DNA of 64,000 bases, taken from contig NZ_VJYI01000015.1 in NCBI RefSeq assembly GCF_008065375.1, positions 233,839 through 297,838 of the forward strand, in the 5' to 3' direction. The DNA is from Nonomuraea sp. SYSU D8015 (lineage in GTDB: Bacteria > Actinomycetota > Actinomycetes > Streptosporangiales > Streptosporangiaceae). Below, piece by piece: positions 37,081 through 46,029 of the stretch. The first letter of the stretch is position 1. Each line of letters opens with the position of its first letter. The notes beneath the pieces were generated by a model, which was not told the origin of the DNA, did no database searches, and saw only the letters and a program-made list of their open reading frames with translations. The translations under genes were made by a program, and so were the position numbers.

Positions 37081-38691
37081 ATGTCTTTTTCCATTGTCGT
37101 CGACCACGTCTCCTTCGCCTGGCCGGACGGCACCACGGTGCTCGACGGGCTCGACGCCGCCTTCCCCGCCGGCCGCACCGGCCTCATCGGGGTCAACGGG
37201 TCGGGCAAGTCCACCCTGCTGAAGATCATCGCCCGTGAGCTGGCTCCGCGGTCCGGGTCGGTCTCCGTCTCCGGCGAGGTCGGATACCTGCCGCAGAACG
37301 TGCCGCTCGCCGCCGCCCGTACCGTCTCCGACCTGCTGGAGATCAGCGGGAAGCGGGCCGCGTTGCACGCCATCGAGAGCGGCGACGTCGCCGAGGAGCA
37401 CTTCGCCTCGATCGGGGACGACTGGGACGTCGAGGAGCGCGCCCGGGCCGAGCTCGACCGGCTCGGCCTGGCCCACATCGGGCTGGACCGCACGGTCGGC
37501 ACGCTGTCCGGCGGCGAGACCATCATGGTCGCGCTCGCCGCCCAGCTGCTGAAACGGCCCGACGTGCTGCTGCTCGACGAGCCCACCAACAACCTCGACC
37601 TCGACGCCCGCGAGCGGCTCTACGCCGCCGTGTCCGCCTGGCAGGGCGTGCTGGTGGTGGTCAGCCACGACCGTATGCTGCTCGAACTCGTCGACCAGGT
37701 CGCCGAGCTGCGCGAGGGCGTCGTGCGCATGTACGGGGGCAACCTCTCCGCCTTCGAGGAGCAGGTGGCGGCCGAGCAGGAGGCCGCCCACCGCATGATC
37801 CGCACCGCCGAGGGCGAGGTGAGACGGCAGCAGCGCGAGCTGATCGAGGCCAGGATCAGGATCGACAGGAACATCCGGGCCGGCAAGAAGGCGGCCGCGA
37901 ACAACAAGGCGCCGAAGATCGTCGCGAACGGCCTCAAACGGAAGGCCCAGGTGACCGCCGGCAAACAGCGCGCCCTGCACCAGGAGAAGCTGGAGGAGGC
38001 GCGTGAGCGGCTCACCGAGGCCGAGCAGGCCGTGCGCGACGACGCGGAGATCCGCATCGAGCTGCCGGGCACCGAGGTCCCGGCCGGCCGCACGGTCCTG
38101 ACCCTCCCGCTCGACCCGCCCTGCACCCCCTGGGACGCGGACGCGGAGGACGAGGCCCCGCGGGCGAAGCCGCTGGAGACGCTCGTCGTCCGCGGTCCCG
38201 AGCGCATCGCGCTGACCGGCCCGAACGGCTCCGGCAAGACCACGCTGCTCAAGCGGATCGTCGAGCACGGCGCCCACGTGCCGGTCCGCTACCTGCCGCA
38301 GCGGCTCGACCTGCTGGACGACGCGCTCAGCGTGGCGGACAACGTGCGGGCCGTGGCGCCCTCCGCCTCGGTCAACGACGTACGGGCCCGCCTGGCGCGC
38401 TTCCTGTTCCGTGGGGAGCGGGTCAACCAGACCGTCGGCACGCTGTCGGGCGGGGAGCGCTTCCGCGCCACCCTGGCCGCGCTGCTGTCGGCGGAGCCGC
38501 CGCCCCAGCTGCTCCTGCTCGACGAGCCGACCAACAACCTGGACATGCCCAGCGTGCGGCAGCTCGCGCAGGCGCTGTCCGCGTACCGGGGAGCGCTCAT
38601 CGTGGCCAGCCACGACCTGCCGTTCCTGGAGATGATCGGCATCACCCGCCGGCTGCGGCAGGACCGAGAGGAGGGGCTGACGGAATCATGA
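37081..38691 (+). CDS. ABC-F family ATPase
   Basis: A 536-residue protein with two ATPase domains and no membrane segment. Domain 1 has G-V-N-G-S-G-K-S-T, L-S-G-G-E and L-L-D-E-P-T-N-N-L-D; domain 2 has G-P-N-G-S-G-K-T-T, L-S-G-G-E and L-L-D-E-P-T-N-N-L-D. The basic, coiled-coil linker (about 245-330) is the segment that reaches the ribosome P site in ABC-F proteins. A ribosome-protection or antibiotic-resistance role is possible; a translation-factor role is the alternative. GGGAG lies upstream of the ATG. Confidence 0.92.
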   Translation: MSFSIVVDHVSFAWPDGTTVLDGLDAAFPAGRTGLIGVNGSGKSTLLKIIARELAPRSGSVSVSGEVGYLPQNVPLAAARTVSDLLEISGKRAALHAIESGDVAEEHFASIGDDWDVEERARAELDRLGLAHIGLDRTVGTLSGGETIMVALAAQLLKRPDVLLLDEPTNNLDLDARERLYAAVSAWQGVLVVVSHDRMLLELVDQVAELREGVVRMYGGNLSAFEEQVAAEQEAAHRMIRTAEGEVRRQQRELIEARIRIDRNIRAGKKAAANNKAPKIVANGLKRKAQVTAGKQRALHQEKLEEARERLTEAEQAVRDDAEIRIELPGTEVPAGRTVLTLPLDPPCTPWDADAEDEAPRAKPLETLVVRGPERIALTGPNGSGKTTLLKRIVEHGAHVPVRYLPQRLDLLDDALSVADNVRAVAPSASVNDVRARLARFLFRGERVNQTVGTLSGGERFRATLAALLSAEPPPQLLLLDEPTNNLDMPSVRQLAQALSAYRGALIVASHDLPFLEMIGITRRLRQDREEGLTES

Positions 38692-38758
38692 TCGACGGGC
38701 CGCAGAGAGGGGCCCGATTGACGGGCGCGATTGACGGGCGGGGAGCAACCGGGCGATA

Positions 38759-39751
38759 GTGTGGCAGGTGGCTGCACCCCGGTTGATCTCGTGTGTTCTC
38801 GCTCTGGCGGCACTCACGCTCAGCGCCTGTTCCTCACCCGTTCCGACGCCGGAAGGCGGCGAGCCGAGGGTCAGCGGCATCGCCGGCGGCAAGGGCGCGG
38901 CGCCCTCGGGCAACGGCGGCGCGCCGTCCAGCAGCCCGAGCGCGGCCGCGCTGACACCCGAGGCGTACAAGTCCGAGCTCGACAGCAGGCACAAGGCCAT
39001 GACCGACGTGATCAGCGCCATGGCGGGCGCGCGCGGGGTCAAAGCGCTGGACCAGCGGGTGACCCGGGCCGAGGAGGCGCTGAGCGGGGCCGCCGACGCG
39101 TTGTCCGAGCTCAGCCCGCCCGACACCGTACGCACCCAGCACGAGGCGTACGTCACCAGCCTGCGGGACTTCGCCTCGGCGCTGAGCACCACGGAGGGCA
39201 AGGTCGGCGCGCGGGACCTGTGCACGCCCTCGGCCGTGCTCATCGATCTCGACGACAAGCTGGCCGCGCTCGACAAGGCCGGCGAGGCCCTGCAGAGCGC
39301 CGGCGACTACCCGGCCGACGTCGTGGACGTGAAGGCGGGCAAGAAGCAGACCAGGCGGCTGAGCAACGGCTCGTTCATCCGCAGGGGCACGCTCAACGGG
39401 CGCAGCTCGCTGGAGATCGACAACGGGGCCCCGCGCGACGCGGTGGTGACCGTGATGCGGGGCGGCAGCAAGGCGTTCAGCGTGTACGTGCGGAAGAAGG
39501 CGAAGTTCAAGGTCCGGGGTGTGCGGGACGGCAACTACAAGATCTACTTCACGCACGGGGTGGACTGGGACGGCAAGAGCAAGGCGTTCACGCGGGAGTG
39601 CAGCTTCGAGCGGTTCGAGAAGCCGGTGAAGTTCAAGACCACGTTCACCGCGACGCAGATCCGCTGGCACGACTGGCGGATCACCCTCCACGCGATCGCC
39701 GGCGGCAACACCCCCACCTCCCCGGTGGACCCGGACGACTTCCCCGGCTGA
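38759..39751 (+). CDS. hypothetical lipoprotein
   Basis: A 330-residue protein with a lipoprotein signal peptide (hydrophobic A-L-A-A-L-T-L, then lipobox L-S-A-C-S). A Ser/Pro/Gly linker, a helical segment (about 65-180) and a C-terminal beta region with T-H-G-V-D-W-D-G-K follow. It is probably exposed on the outer face of the membrane. The start is GTG 38759. No family was recognised. Confidence 0.7.
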   Translation: MWQVAAPRLISCVLALAALTLSACSSPVPTPEGGEPRVSGIAGGKGAAPSGNGGAPSSSPSAAALTPEAYKSELDSRHKAMTDVISAMAGARGVKALDQRVTRAEEALSGAADALSELSPPDTVRTQHEAYVTSLRDFASALSTTEGKVGARDLCTPSAVLIDLDDKLAALDKAGEALQSAGDYPADVVDVKAGKKQTRRLSNGSFIRRGTLNGRSSLEIDNGAPRDAVVTVMRGGSKAFSVYVRKKAKFKVRGVRDGNYKIYFTHGVDWDGKSKAFTRECSFERFEKPVKFKTTFTATQIRWHDWRITLHAIAGGNTPTSPVDPDDFPG

Positions 39752-39812
39752 CGAGCCCCGCGGTCGCCTGCCTCATCGCCCTTGAGCTCTCGGACGGCAC
39801 TCGCGCCGGGCA

Positions 39813-40200
39813 ATGCGCTGGTCTTCGCGCTGCACGCCGCCCGGGACCGGGCTCCATCCGGCGTTCACGATTCCGGACGGCGACGTGGTGGTGACCAAGC
39901 GACGGACGAGCGCCTTCACGGGAACCGACCTCGACATGGTTCTCCGCGCCCGGGGCGTGCGCCCGCTGGCGGTGACCGGTGCGGCCACGAGCGCGATGGT
40001 GGCCGTGACGCGGGGAGGCGCCGAAACGGTGACGTCCATGCCGGATCTGCTGCGTGATATTGCCCGGCCGGCGATGCGGCTGGCCGGGGCCACGTCGCCG
40101 GACCGGGCCAGGCGACGGCCGGCGATCGCCGAGGCCGCCGTCGGAGATGACGCCGATGCGGCACGAGACGCGATGGAGGGGAGGACTGCGGCGGAGGTCC
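39813..40200 (+). pseudogene. isochorismatase-family remnant
   Basis: The plus strand from about 39855 encodes L-H-P-A-F-T-I-P-D-G-D-V-V-V-T-K-R-R-T-S-A-F and T-G-T-D-L-D-M-V-L-R-A-R-G-V, the middle of an isochorismatase-like cysteine hydrolase, then V-T-G-A-A-T-S-A-M-V. The catalytic Cys position is Met. The N-terminal half with the first Asp is absent and the C-terminal end is not recognisable. It is a decayed fragment, not a working gene. Confidence 0.55.
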
Positions 40201-40309
40201 CTCGAAGTCCTCACTCACACTGGCGGCGTAGGACGGGGAGGACTTCGGTGAAGGTCTTAGGGACGGGGAAGGGCCGCGCATCCCTCCTCGGTGCGCGGCC
40301 CGGCGACGA

Positions 40310-40564
40310 TCAGGTCGAGAACAGCATGCCCACCCAGCTGCGCTGCCGGTGGTGGCCGTGGTGGTAGCCACCGTGCGGCGCGCCCCAGGACGGGCCGGGG
40401 GCGGGCGGCGGCGGGGGAGCCGCGTGGTACTGCGACTCCATCCTGGTCAGCGTCTCCAGCTCGCCGTAGTCCAGGAAGATCCCACGGCAGTTGTCGCACT
40501 GTTCGATGTGGACGCCGTTGCGCTCATAGGTCCGCATGTTGCCGCGGCACTTAGGGCACTGCAT
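40310..40564 (-). CDS. TFIIB-type zinc-ribbon protein
   Basis: An 84-residue protein starting M-Q-C-P-K-C, with a second pair C-D-N-C-R-G-I-F-L-D. This is the zf-TFIIB fold (C-x-x-C ... C-x-x-C). The C-terminal half is Pro/His/Gly-rich and ends with W-V-G-M-L-F. Function unknown; it is a common small actinobacterial gene. Confidence 0.88.
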   Translation of the reverse strand: MQCPKCRGNMRTYERNGVHIEQCDNCRGIFLDYGELETLTRMESQYHAAPPPPPAPGPSWGAPHGGYHHGHHRQRSWVGMLFST

Positions 40565-40623
40565 CTAAGTCGCTCTCCTTGGCTTCGAGGTCTCCAGGAT
40601 GAAACCTACCGCGCGCAACCACG

Positions 40624-41478
40624 TCACGCTCTGACGATTCTGTTGCACGATTCGACCAACGAATGTTCGACCTCGTCCAGTTCCCGGCCCTCGCGCTCGG
40701 CGTTGACCACGGCCACCGCGGCCAGCTGGACGGTGAGCGCCCTGGCCGGCACGTCGAGCCGCCGCCACGGGTCGTCCCCCTGCCCGAGCGCGGGCCCGCC
40801 GGAGGCGAGGTACGCGCCCAGGAACCGCTCCCAGACGGCCGGCTCCAGCAGCCCGGCGGCGTACCAGGCGGCCGGTCTGGCCAGATCCCATGCCGGGTCG
40901 CCGACGCCCAGGTCGTCGACGTCGATGAGCAGCCACCGGTCGCGGTGCACGAGCTGGCCGAGGTGCCAGTCGCCGTGCGTGAGCAGCCCCGGCGCGGGCG
41001 CCGACGCGGGCAGCTCCTTGAACACCCGCCTGATGAGCTGCTCGACCGGCCCGTCGCCGGTCATGCGCCCCACCGCGCGGGCGGCGCGCGCCGGGCCGCC
41101 GGCGGCGGGCAGCGGCGGCAGCAGCGTGAGAGGGACGGCGTGCAGCGCGGCCAGCAGCCTGGCCCCCTCCTCCCACGGCGCCGAGCCGGGGTCGTCCTGC
41201 GCGACGGGGCGGCCGGCGGGCCACACCGTGACGGCGCGGCCGGCGGCCGTCAGCACCTCGGGCTCGAGCGGGGCCAGCATGACGCCGCTGACGGCGGCCG
41301 AGGCGGCGGCCCGCAGCCGGACGCGCAGCGCCTCCGCGTCGTCGCGGGCGGAGTGGGCCTTGACCACGACCTCGCCCATGCGTAACACCACGACGTCCGT
41401 GCGGGTCGGATGCAGCCTGGGCTCGCCCGATCCGCCGTACGCGGCGGCTATGCCCGCCAGCTTCTCCTCCAGACCCAC
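40624..41478 (-). CDS. aminoglycoside phosphotransferase (APH) family protein
   Basis: A 284-residue kinase-like protein. The catalytic loop is L-L-T-H-G-D-W-H-L-G-Q and the metal motif is L-I-D-V-D-D-L-G-V-G-D-P-A-W-D, both typical of the APH superfamily. The substrate could be an antibiotic or a small alcohol such as homoserine or choline. It is the last backbone gene before the accessory island and seems undamaged. Confidence 0.88.
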   Translation of the reverse strand: MGLEEKLAGIAAAYGGSGEPRLHPTRTDVVVLRMGEVVVKAHSARDDAEALRVRLRAAASAAVSGVMLAPLEPEVLTAAGRAVTVWPAGRPVAQDDPGSAPWEEGARLLAALHAVPLTLLPPLPAAGGPARAARAVGRMTGDGPVEQLIRRVFKELPASAPAPGLLTHGDWHLGQLVHRDRWLLIDVDDLGVGDPAWDLARPAAWYAAGLLEPAVWERFLGAYLASGGPALGQGDDPWRRLDVPARALTVQLAAVAVVNAEREGRELDEVEHSLVESCNRIVRA

Positions 41479-41938
41479 TCGTACAGACTATTCGCCGGTG
41501 TTGGGGGTGCACGCCGCCGGACGCAATCGCCGGACCTAGCCAAACCCCTGGCCATACCTGCGGTAACGGCGGCCCGTCCGCGTTCGGCATGTGCCATCGT
41601 GTGCCGGTCGATGCCTGCGGGTGCCGCTGGCTGCGGAATACGGGCGGAATGATCTTGCTGCCCGTGACACCGGCGTCCCCAGCCGTGGCACCATGACGGC
41701 GGCGGCCTACACGGGCCGCCCACGACAGCCCCAGCGCGGCCCAATAGGGTGCGCCGCGTCTGTGGGGGCGGGCCCGCATACACGCCTGCACGCTGTACGT
41801 CCGGCAGGCGCGCACCAACCATCCAACCGCCCGAGCACTCCCCGAACCACCTGGCGGCGAGGTACCGCCGTCTCGGGCCTGCCCGACCTCGTCGGAACGC
41901 TGTCGCGGGCGCTCATCGCCGCCGCGGTGCCGCGCCGC
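41479..41938. other. left edge of the accessory island
   Basis: Between the APH gene and the core of the winged-helix gene there is no tRNA and no recognisable attachment core, and no integrase gene is visible. The frame of the next gene is open from 41591, but similarity to a real protein is seen only from about 41870. Promoter and origin signals of the island could lie here. Confidence 0.4.
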
Positions 41939-43060
41939 ATGCGCCGGGCCGACTCGCAGAAAGCCTTCCTCCGCGCCCTCAAGGAGGACGCGGAGGTCCT
42001 GGGGTTGCGCAGTGACGGCTACGCAAACCTCGTACTGATCTGCACCCTCATCGCCCGGCGCATGAACTGGGAGACCAAGTGCTCCCGTCCCACCATCGCG
42101 TGGCTGGTCGAACAGTCTGGCCTGTCCAAGCCGACCGTGAAGCGGTGGGTGCGGTGGCTGCGCGAACGCGGCTGGCTCGGCGTCGTCGAGCAAGGCTCCA
42201 CCGTTCGCTACCGCAAAGGCACGAACGCGGGCCTGGATGACGACGGGTTCGGCAACCGCGCCGCCGTGTGGGTGCTGTGCGTGCCGCGCCGGACACGCCG
42301 TGATCGCCTCCGCGACAACCGTGATCAAGATCAAGGTTGCGCCGCTGACCAGCAGGAACAGATAAGTGAACCCCCCTCTGTGTCTCTCCCTGAGAGACAC
42401 AGAGTTGATCCCACGCGCACGCGCGAGACACGCCGCCGCTCCCATGATCATCCCCGTATTTCGCCGACATGGGGACTGCACGCCACGCCACGGACCAAAC
42501 GAGATCGACTAGCAGCCTGTGAACGGCTCCGCCTGGAGTCGCCGGTGCTACGTAGGATGTCGGCCTGGTATCTGCGATGGCTGCTCAAAATCCTCTTCGA
42601 CGCGGGGGCGACCGTCGCCGACGTGCTGCATGGTCTTGACGTGCGCGAGGACGACAGCCACTGGACGTACACGTGGTCGAGCACGAGCGAGATCCGGCAC
42701 CCGGCGGGCTGGGTGCGGCATCGGCTATCGGCGTGGATCGGCCCGGACGGGCAGGTGCTGCCGCTACCGTCGCAGCGGCGCGCGGCGGCGGACGCGGCCC
42801 GTCGCGCGGCACAGGAGGCGCGGCGGCAAGAGTGGGAGACGATGGCGCGGGCGGCCGGCCACGTGCTCACGCCTCGCCCGGCTGTCGAGCACATCACCGC
42901 GGCGGCACGTCTCGAGACCGTGGCGCCGCTCGCGGCCCCAGCCGCCGAGCCACCAGCCGAGTATCGGGCGGTGCGAGCGGCGTTGGAGCGGCGTCGCCGG
43001 GAACAGGAGGCGGCCGAGCTGGCGATGCTCGCCGCCTGGCGGGCTAGGAGGTCGTCATGA
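41591..43060 (+). CDS. replication-initiator-like winged-helix protein
   Basis: The protein-like part runs from about 41870 and reads S-R-A-L-I-A-A-A-V-P-R-R-M-R-R-A. A winged helix-turn-helix follows: S-R-P-T-I-A-W-L-V-E-Q-S-G-L-S-K-P-T-V-K and then R-W-L-R-E-R-G-W-L. The C-terminal part has I-R-H-P-A-G-W-V-R-H-R-L-S-A-W. This plan recalls initiator or helix-turn-helix proteins of actinobacterial plasmids and integrative elements. The true start is unclear: ATG 41591, ATG 41694, GTG 41927 and ATG 41939 lack good Shine-Dalgarno sites. The stop overlaps the next ATG. Confidence 0.6.
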   Translation: MPSCAGRCLRVPLAAEYGRNDLAARDTGVPSRGTMTAAAYTGRPRQPQRGPIGCAASVGAGPHTRLHAVRPAGAHQPSNRPSTPRTTWRRGTAVSGLPDLVGTLSRALIAAAVPRRMRRADSQKAFLRALKEDAEVLGLRSDGYANLVLICTLIARRMNWETKCSRPTIAWLVEQSGLSKPTVKRWVRWLRERGWLGVVEQGSTVRYRKGTNAGLDDDGFGNRAAVWVLCVPRRTRRDRLRDNRDQDQGCAADQQEQISEPPSVSLPERHRVDPTRTRETRRRSHDHPRISPTWGLHATPRTKRDRLAACERLRLESPVLRRMSAWYLRWLLKILFDAGATVADVLHGLDVREDDSHWTYTWSSTSEIRHPAGWVRHRLSAWIGPDGQVLPLPSQRRAAADAARRAAQEARRQEWETMARAAGHVLTPRPAVEHITAAARLETVAPLAAPAAEPPAEYRAVRAALERRRREQEAAELAMLAAWRARRSS

Positions 43061-43818
43061 CGGACGCGCGTCAGTGGGCGGAGCTGGCCCGCGAGTGGCT
43101 AGCATCGTCGTCGCCGCGGGCGGCCAGGGCGATGCAGGAGCGAGAGCAGGAGGCCGCCAGGCGTCGCCGTGAGTGGCGGCCGGGCGAGAGCTGGAGGGGG
43201 AAACGAGCCGACCAGGAAGCGGAGACCGCCTTGGCACGGGCCCGCTGGGCGACGGAACCCGAGACGATGGCCGAGCCGAGCCCAGAGGACATCGAGGCGG
43301 CCGAGGAGGCGTTGCGTCGTGCCGTGTCGCTGGCTCGGGCGAGAGCACGAGCACGAGCCGAGCAGAAGGTTGCGGCTTCCGCTCAGGCCCCTCAGCGCCA
43401 ACCGCAGTGCAAGCACACGACCAAAGCCTCGTACGCGACGACACCCGCCACAACCGGAGACACGAGAGTAGACACCTGGCTGGCCGCCGCTCGCAACGGC
43501 ACGCGCGCCACCTTGGTGACGGCCCTACCGCTCGACGAGTTCCGGACATGGCTGGCCGCCACCCTGGCCGGCGTCCCTGCCGCAAAGTACGGGGCCAAGC
43601 AGTTGACGGACGAGCAGGCGGTGCGGGTCGTGCACGCCGAGGCCGAGTGCGCCGCGCTGCCGCTGTTCCTGACTGAGGCTCACACGCTGGGCCAGTCGCT
43701 CGGTACGGCCTGGTGGGCGACGCGCGGCATCCAGCTCGTGGTCGTCCAGGACGGAGCGACCATGCCGGAGACCGACCGGGACATGCTCGCCCGAGCAGGC
43801 GTGCGGGTGGTGGGCTGA
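43057..43818 (+). CDS. hypothetical protein with N-terminal coiled coil
   Basis: A 253-residue protein. Residues 18-115 are rich in Arg, Glu and Ala and likely form long helices; a linker and a C-terminal alpha/beta region (A-K-Y-G-A-K-Q-L-T-D-E-Q-A-V-R-V) follow. No family was recognised. It overlaps the winged-helix gene by 4 bases (ATGA), so the two probably work together. Confidence 0.65.
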   Translation: MTDARQWAELAREWLASSSPRAARAMQEREQEAARRRREWRPGESWRGKRADQEAETALARARWATEPETMAEPSPEDIEAAEEALRRAVSLARARARARAEQKVAASAQAPQRQPQCKHTTKASYATTPATTGDTRVDTWLAAARNGTRATLVTALPLDEFRTWLAATLAGVPAAKYGAKQLTDEQAVRVVHAEAECAALPLFLTEAHTLGQSLGTAWWATRGIQLVVVQDGATMPETDRDMLARAGVRVVG

Positions 43819-43881
43819 GATACGCCGCAGGGTCATCGGCGTGCTGCCCTCCACCACCAACCACCGATCACGAAGGAGCGC

Positions 43882-44262
43882 ATGATGAGCAAGAAGAAGC
43901 CCCGCAGGCCCGGCCGCCGCGCCCGCCTGGAGCAGCGCATGCAGGAACGGCGGGAACGCACGCGCAGCACGCTGCCGCCCGACGGTGGTGAGATGCTGGC
44001 CGTCGCGCCGTGGACGGTGTTCGACCACATCGACGCCGACCTCGACGACCAGGACGCGGAGCAGGCTCGGGCGGTGGCCGCGCACCTGCCGTTCCGGCTC
44101 GGCGGCCCGGACAGCGTCGTTTCCTTGGCGTTCCTGGCCGACAGCGCGGGAGTGAGCGTCGAGGAGCAGGTCAAGCAGATGCGGTGGATGGCCGAGCGAG
44201 GCTACCTGTGGTGGGACGAGGCGGGTCAGACCGTGGTCCCGACGATTCCAGAACGTCCGTGA
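43882..44262 (+). CDS. small hypothetical protein, helix-turn-helix-like end
   Basis: A 126-residue protein with a very basic N-terminus (M-M-S-K-K-K-P-R-R-P-G-R-R-A-R) and a C-terminal part (L-A-F-L-A-D-S-A-G-V-S-V-E-E-Q-V-K-Q-M) that may form a winged helix. GAAGGAG precedes the double ATG, itself preceded by a CCACCACCA tract. No family was recognised. Confidence 0.65.
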   Translation: MMSKKKPRRPGRRARLEQRMQERRERTRSTLPPDGGEMLAVAPWTVFDHIDADLDDQDAEQARAVAAHLPFRLGGPDSVVSLAFLADSAGVSVEEQVKQMRWMAERGYLWWDEAGQTVVPTIPERP

Positions 44263-44274
44263 TGAGGCACCCCG

Positions 44275-44523
44275 ATGAGTAGGAAGCCCGGCAAGGCCCA
44301 GGCCGCCGAAGCACTCGCCGCTCGCATGGCGGCTCACGCCTACTGCGAGACGCATCCGCTGGAGGACGAGCGGCCAGACTGCCCGTACTGCCTGGACCGG
44401 GCGGCGTACGCCGAATGGCTGGCCAGCGGCGGCCATGACTACCGGCCTGTCGATCCGCCGGGGGCCACGACGGTCAGCCTGTTCGAGCTGCGGGCCAAGC
44501 ACGAAGGGATCGGGTACCAATGA
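44275..44523 (+). CDS. small hypothetical zinc-motif protein
   Basis: An 82-residue protein with C-E-T-H-P and D-C-P-Y-C-L-D-R-A-A-Y, suggesting a C...H...C-x-x-C metal site. It follows the previous gene by 12 bases and ends just before a hairpin terminator. No family was recognised. Confidence 0.6.
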   Translation: MSRKPGKAQAAEALAARMAAHAYCETHPLEDERPDCPYCLDRAAYAEWLASGGHDYRPVDPPGATTVSLFELRAKHEGIGYQ

Positions 44524-44554
44524 TGTCGTGTCGCGGTCGGCTCTCGCCGGGCGC

Positions 44555-44580
44555 CGAGGGGGACCGGCCCGTCCCCCTCG
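44555..44580 (+). terminator. hairpin terminator after the first island operon
   Basis: A perfect 10-bp stem (CGAGGGGGAC with GTCCCCCTCG) around CGGCCC. There is no T-tract, as is common in actinobacteria. Confidence 0.65.
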
Positions 44581-44957
44581 TGTGGCCCCGGAGGCGAACC
44601 GGGCGAGCGTCTAGCCATCTGGCCCACCACTGGCAGGCGATCAGCCCTGCCGCGATCATCATACGGTGCGGCCGGAAGACGGCAGGTGCGGGCCGCGTGG
44701 CGACTGCTGGCGTCGGCGTGGCCGCGAGAGACGCGCGGAATGGTCTTCATGGTGGCCGCTCGCAGGCGAACAGGCGCTCTCTGGTGTTGTCGCTACCGCC
44801 AACAATGATCTTGGCTCAGAATCGCGTACAGCGCTAACGCTGCGAGCTGCATCAATCCGTTACATATACATATGTGCGAACAGAGGTAGACTGGAGGTAG
44901 CTCCACACAAGATCAAATATGCAGTGACCAGGCCAAACACCCCAGCCGGAGGACGCC
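44581..44957. promoter_or_regulatory. regulatory gap with AT-rich block
   Basis: No convincing gene lies between the terminator and the gene at 44958. The gap holds the first copy of the 18-bp palindrome (44786-44803) and an AT-rich block (ATATACATATG, about 44864-44874), followed by TAGACT at 44887-44892, a possible -10 box. GGAGG precedes the ATG at 44958. Confidence 0.45.
44786..44803. repeat. 18-bp palindrome, copy 1
   Basis: GTTGTCGCTACCGCCAAC matches the consensus GTTGGCGGTNNCGCCAAC except at two left-arm bases. It lies in the gap before the gene at 44958. Confidence 0.6.
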
Positions 44958-45830
44958 ATGCACTTGCCCACCCCCGAGTACGACATCCCCACTGGCCGCC
45001 CCAGCCCCGCCGACGTCGGCGAGCAGGCCGCACGCGAAGGAGCCACCCCCGCCCAGCAGATCGAACGCGTCGCCGACGCCATCACCGCCGAGCTCCGCCA
45101 GTACCACCACCCGCTCATCCCGGCCGCCACAGTCCACGCCCACGCCGTCCAGCTCATGACCGCCGACGACCAGGACTGGCCGAACCGGGCCGCCGACGCC
45201 TTCGACGCCATCGAGCGAGCCCTCTTCGACGGCAGGATGTACGAGTGGGCCGCGCTGAGTGGCCAAGCCACCACCACCGTCCGCCTCGGCCGGGTCATCT
45301 CCCAGATCGCCCGCGACCGCATCCCCTCGACCCCTGGCCTGGAGGTGTGGGAGGTGATCGGCCAGGTCCGCGCCGAGACGGAAAACAGGGCACGCAGTTG
45401 GCTCGCCGCCAGCCATCACCAGGACGCCCTGGACGACTGGGACACCTTCGACAGCCTGCCCGCCGACGTCGCGGACGCCATGGTCCAACACCTCACCGCC
45501 GTCCCCGCCGACCAGATCGCCGCCCTCACCCCGTCCCAGGTCCTCGCCGACGCGCGGGCCGCCGGCGCCCGCCCCGAGCACGTCCTGGACGCGGTCACGG
45601 TCGCCATCGCCGCCGTTCTGGCCTCGGCAGCGGGTGCCGACTTCTACGAACTGCTCCCTGCGGTCTACGCCGACGTGCGAGAGAGGGCGCACGGATGGGT
45701 CCACGAGACGCTCGGCCTTCAGGTGGGGGACAGCACCGACTACATCGCCGAGCTGGGCGCCGACAACGTCGCCGGGATGCTCGACCACGTCGAGCAGTTC
45801 GCCCGGCAATACGACACCTACGCGGGCTAA
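44958..45830 (+). CDS. hypothetical helical protein
   Basis: A 290-residue, mostly helical, acidic protein that starts M-H-L-P-T-P-E-Y-D-I-P-T. GGAGG lies before the ATG. No domain was recognised and no catalytic motif is visible. It opens the second transcription block of the island and is followed by the palindrome and a strong terminator. Confidence 0.65.
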   Translation: MHLPTPEYDIPTGRPSPADVGEQAAREGATPAQQIERVADAITAELRQYHHPLIPAATVHAHAVQLMTADDQDWPNRAADAFDAIERALFDGRMYEWAALSGQATTTVRLGRVISQIARDRIPSTPGLEVWEVIGQVRAETENRARSWLAASHHQDALDDWDTFDSLPADVADAMVQHLTAVPADQIAALTPSQVLADARAAGARPEHVLDAVTVAIAAVLASAAGADFYELLPAVYADVRERAHGWVHETLGLQVGDSTDYIAELGADNVAGMLDHVEQFARQYDTYAG

Positions 45831-45833
45831 TTC

Positions 45834-45851
45834 GTTGGCGGTATGGCAAAC
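45834..45851. repeat. 18-bp palindrome, copy 2
   Basis: GTTGGCGGTATGGCAAAC has a perfect left arm and a degenerate right arm. It begins 3 bases after the stop codon at 45830, and flanking TTC/GAA bases extend the symmetry. Confidence 0.65.
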
Positions 45852-45869
45852 GAACCCCGAACATGCATT

Positions 45870-45901
45870 GAGCCGGACCCATCGCCACATGGGTCCGGCT
45901 C
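45870..45901 (+). terminator. strong hairpin terminator
   Basis: GAGCCGGACCCAT pairs perfectly with ATGGGTCCGGCTC (13 bp) around a 6-base loop. It ends the transcript of the gene at 44958. Confidence 0.75.
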
Positions 45902-46029
45902 ACCAACCAGCTATGAACCCCCACCACCACAGGGAGTACGTGACCAGTGCTCCCACGATAACGCACCGCGCGGGCCACACCGCAACCCCCAACCCGATCA
46001 CCGCACGACGCGATGGGAGATCAACGCCC

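Noticed and set aside
41479..41938. tRNA gene as attachment site at the left island edge
   Set aside because: No cloverleaf, T-loop sequence or CCA end could be found on either strand.
44520..44837. Open frame of 105 codons after the gene at 44275
   Set aside because: It contains a perfect hairpin terminator and a palindrome copy, and its protein is low-complexity with no family resemblance.
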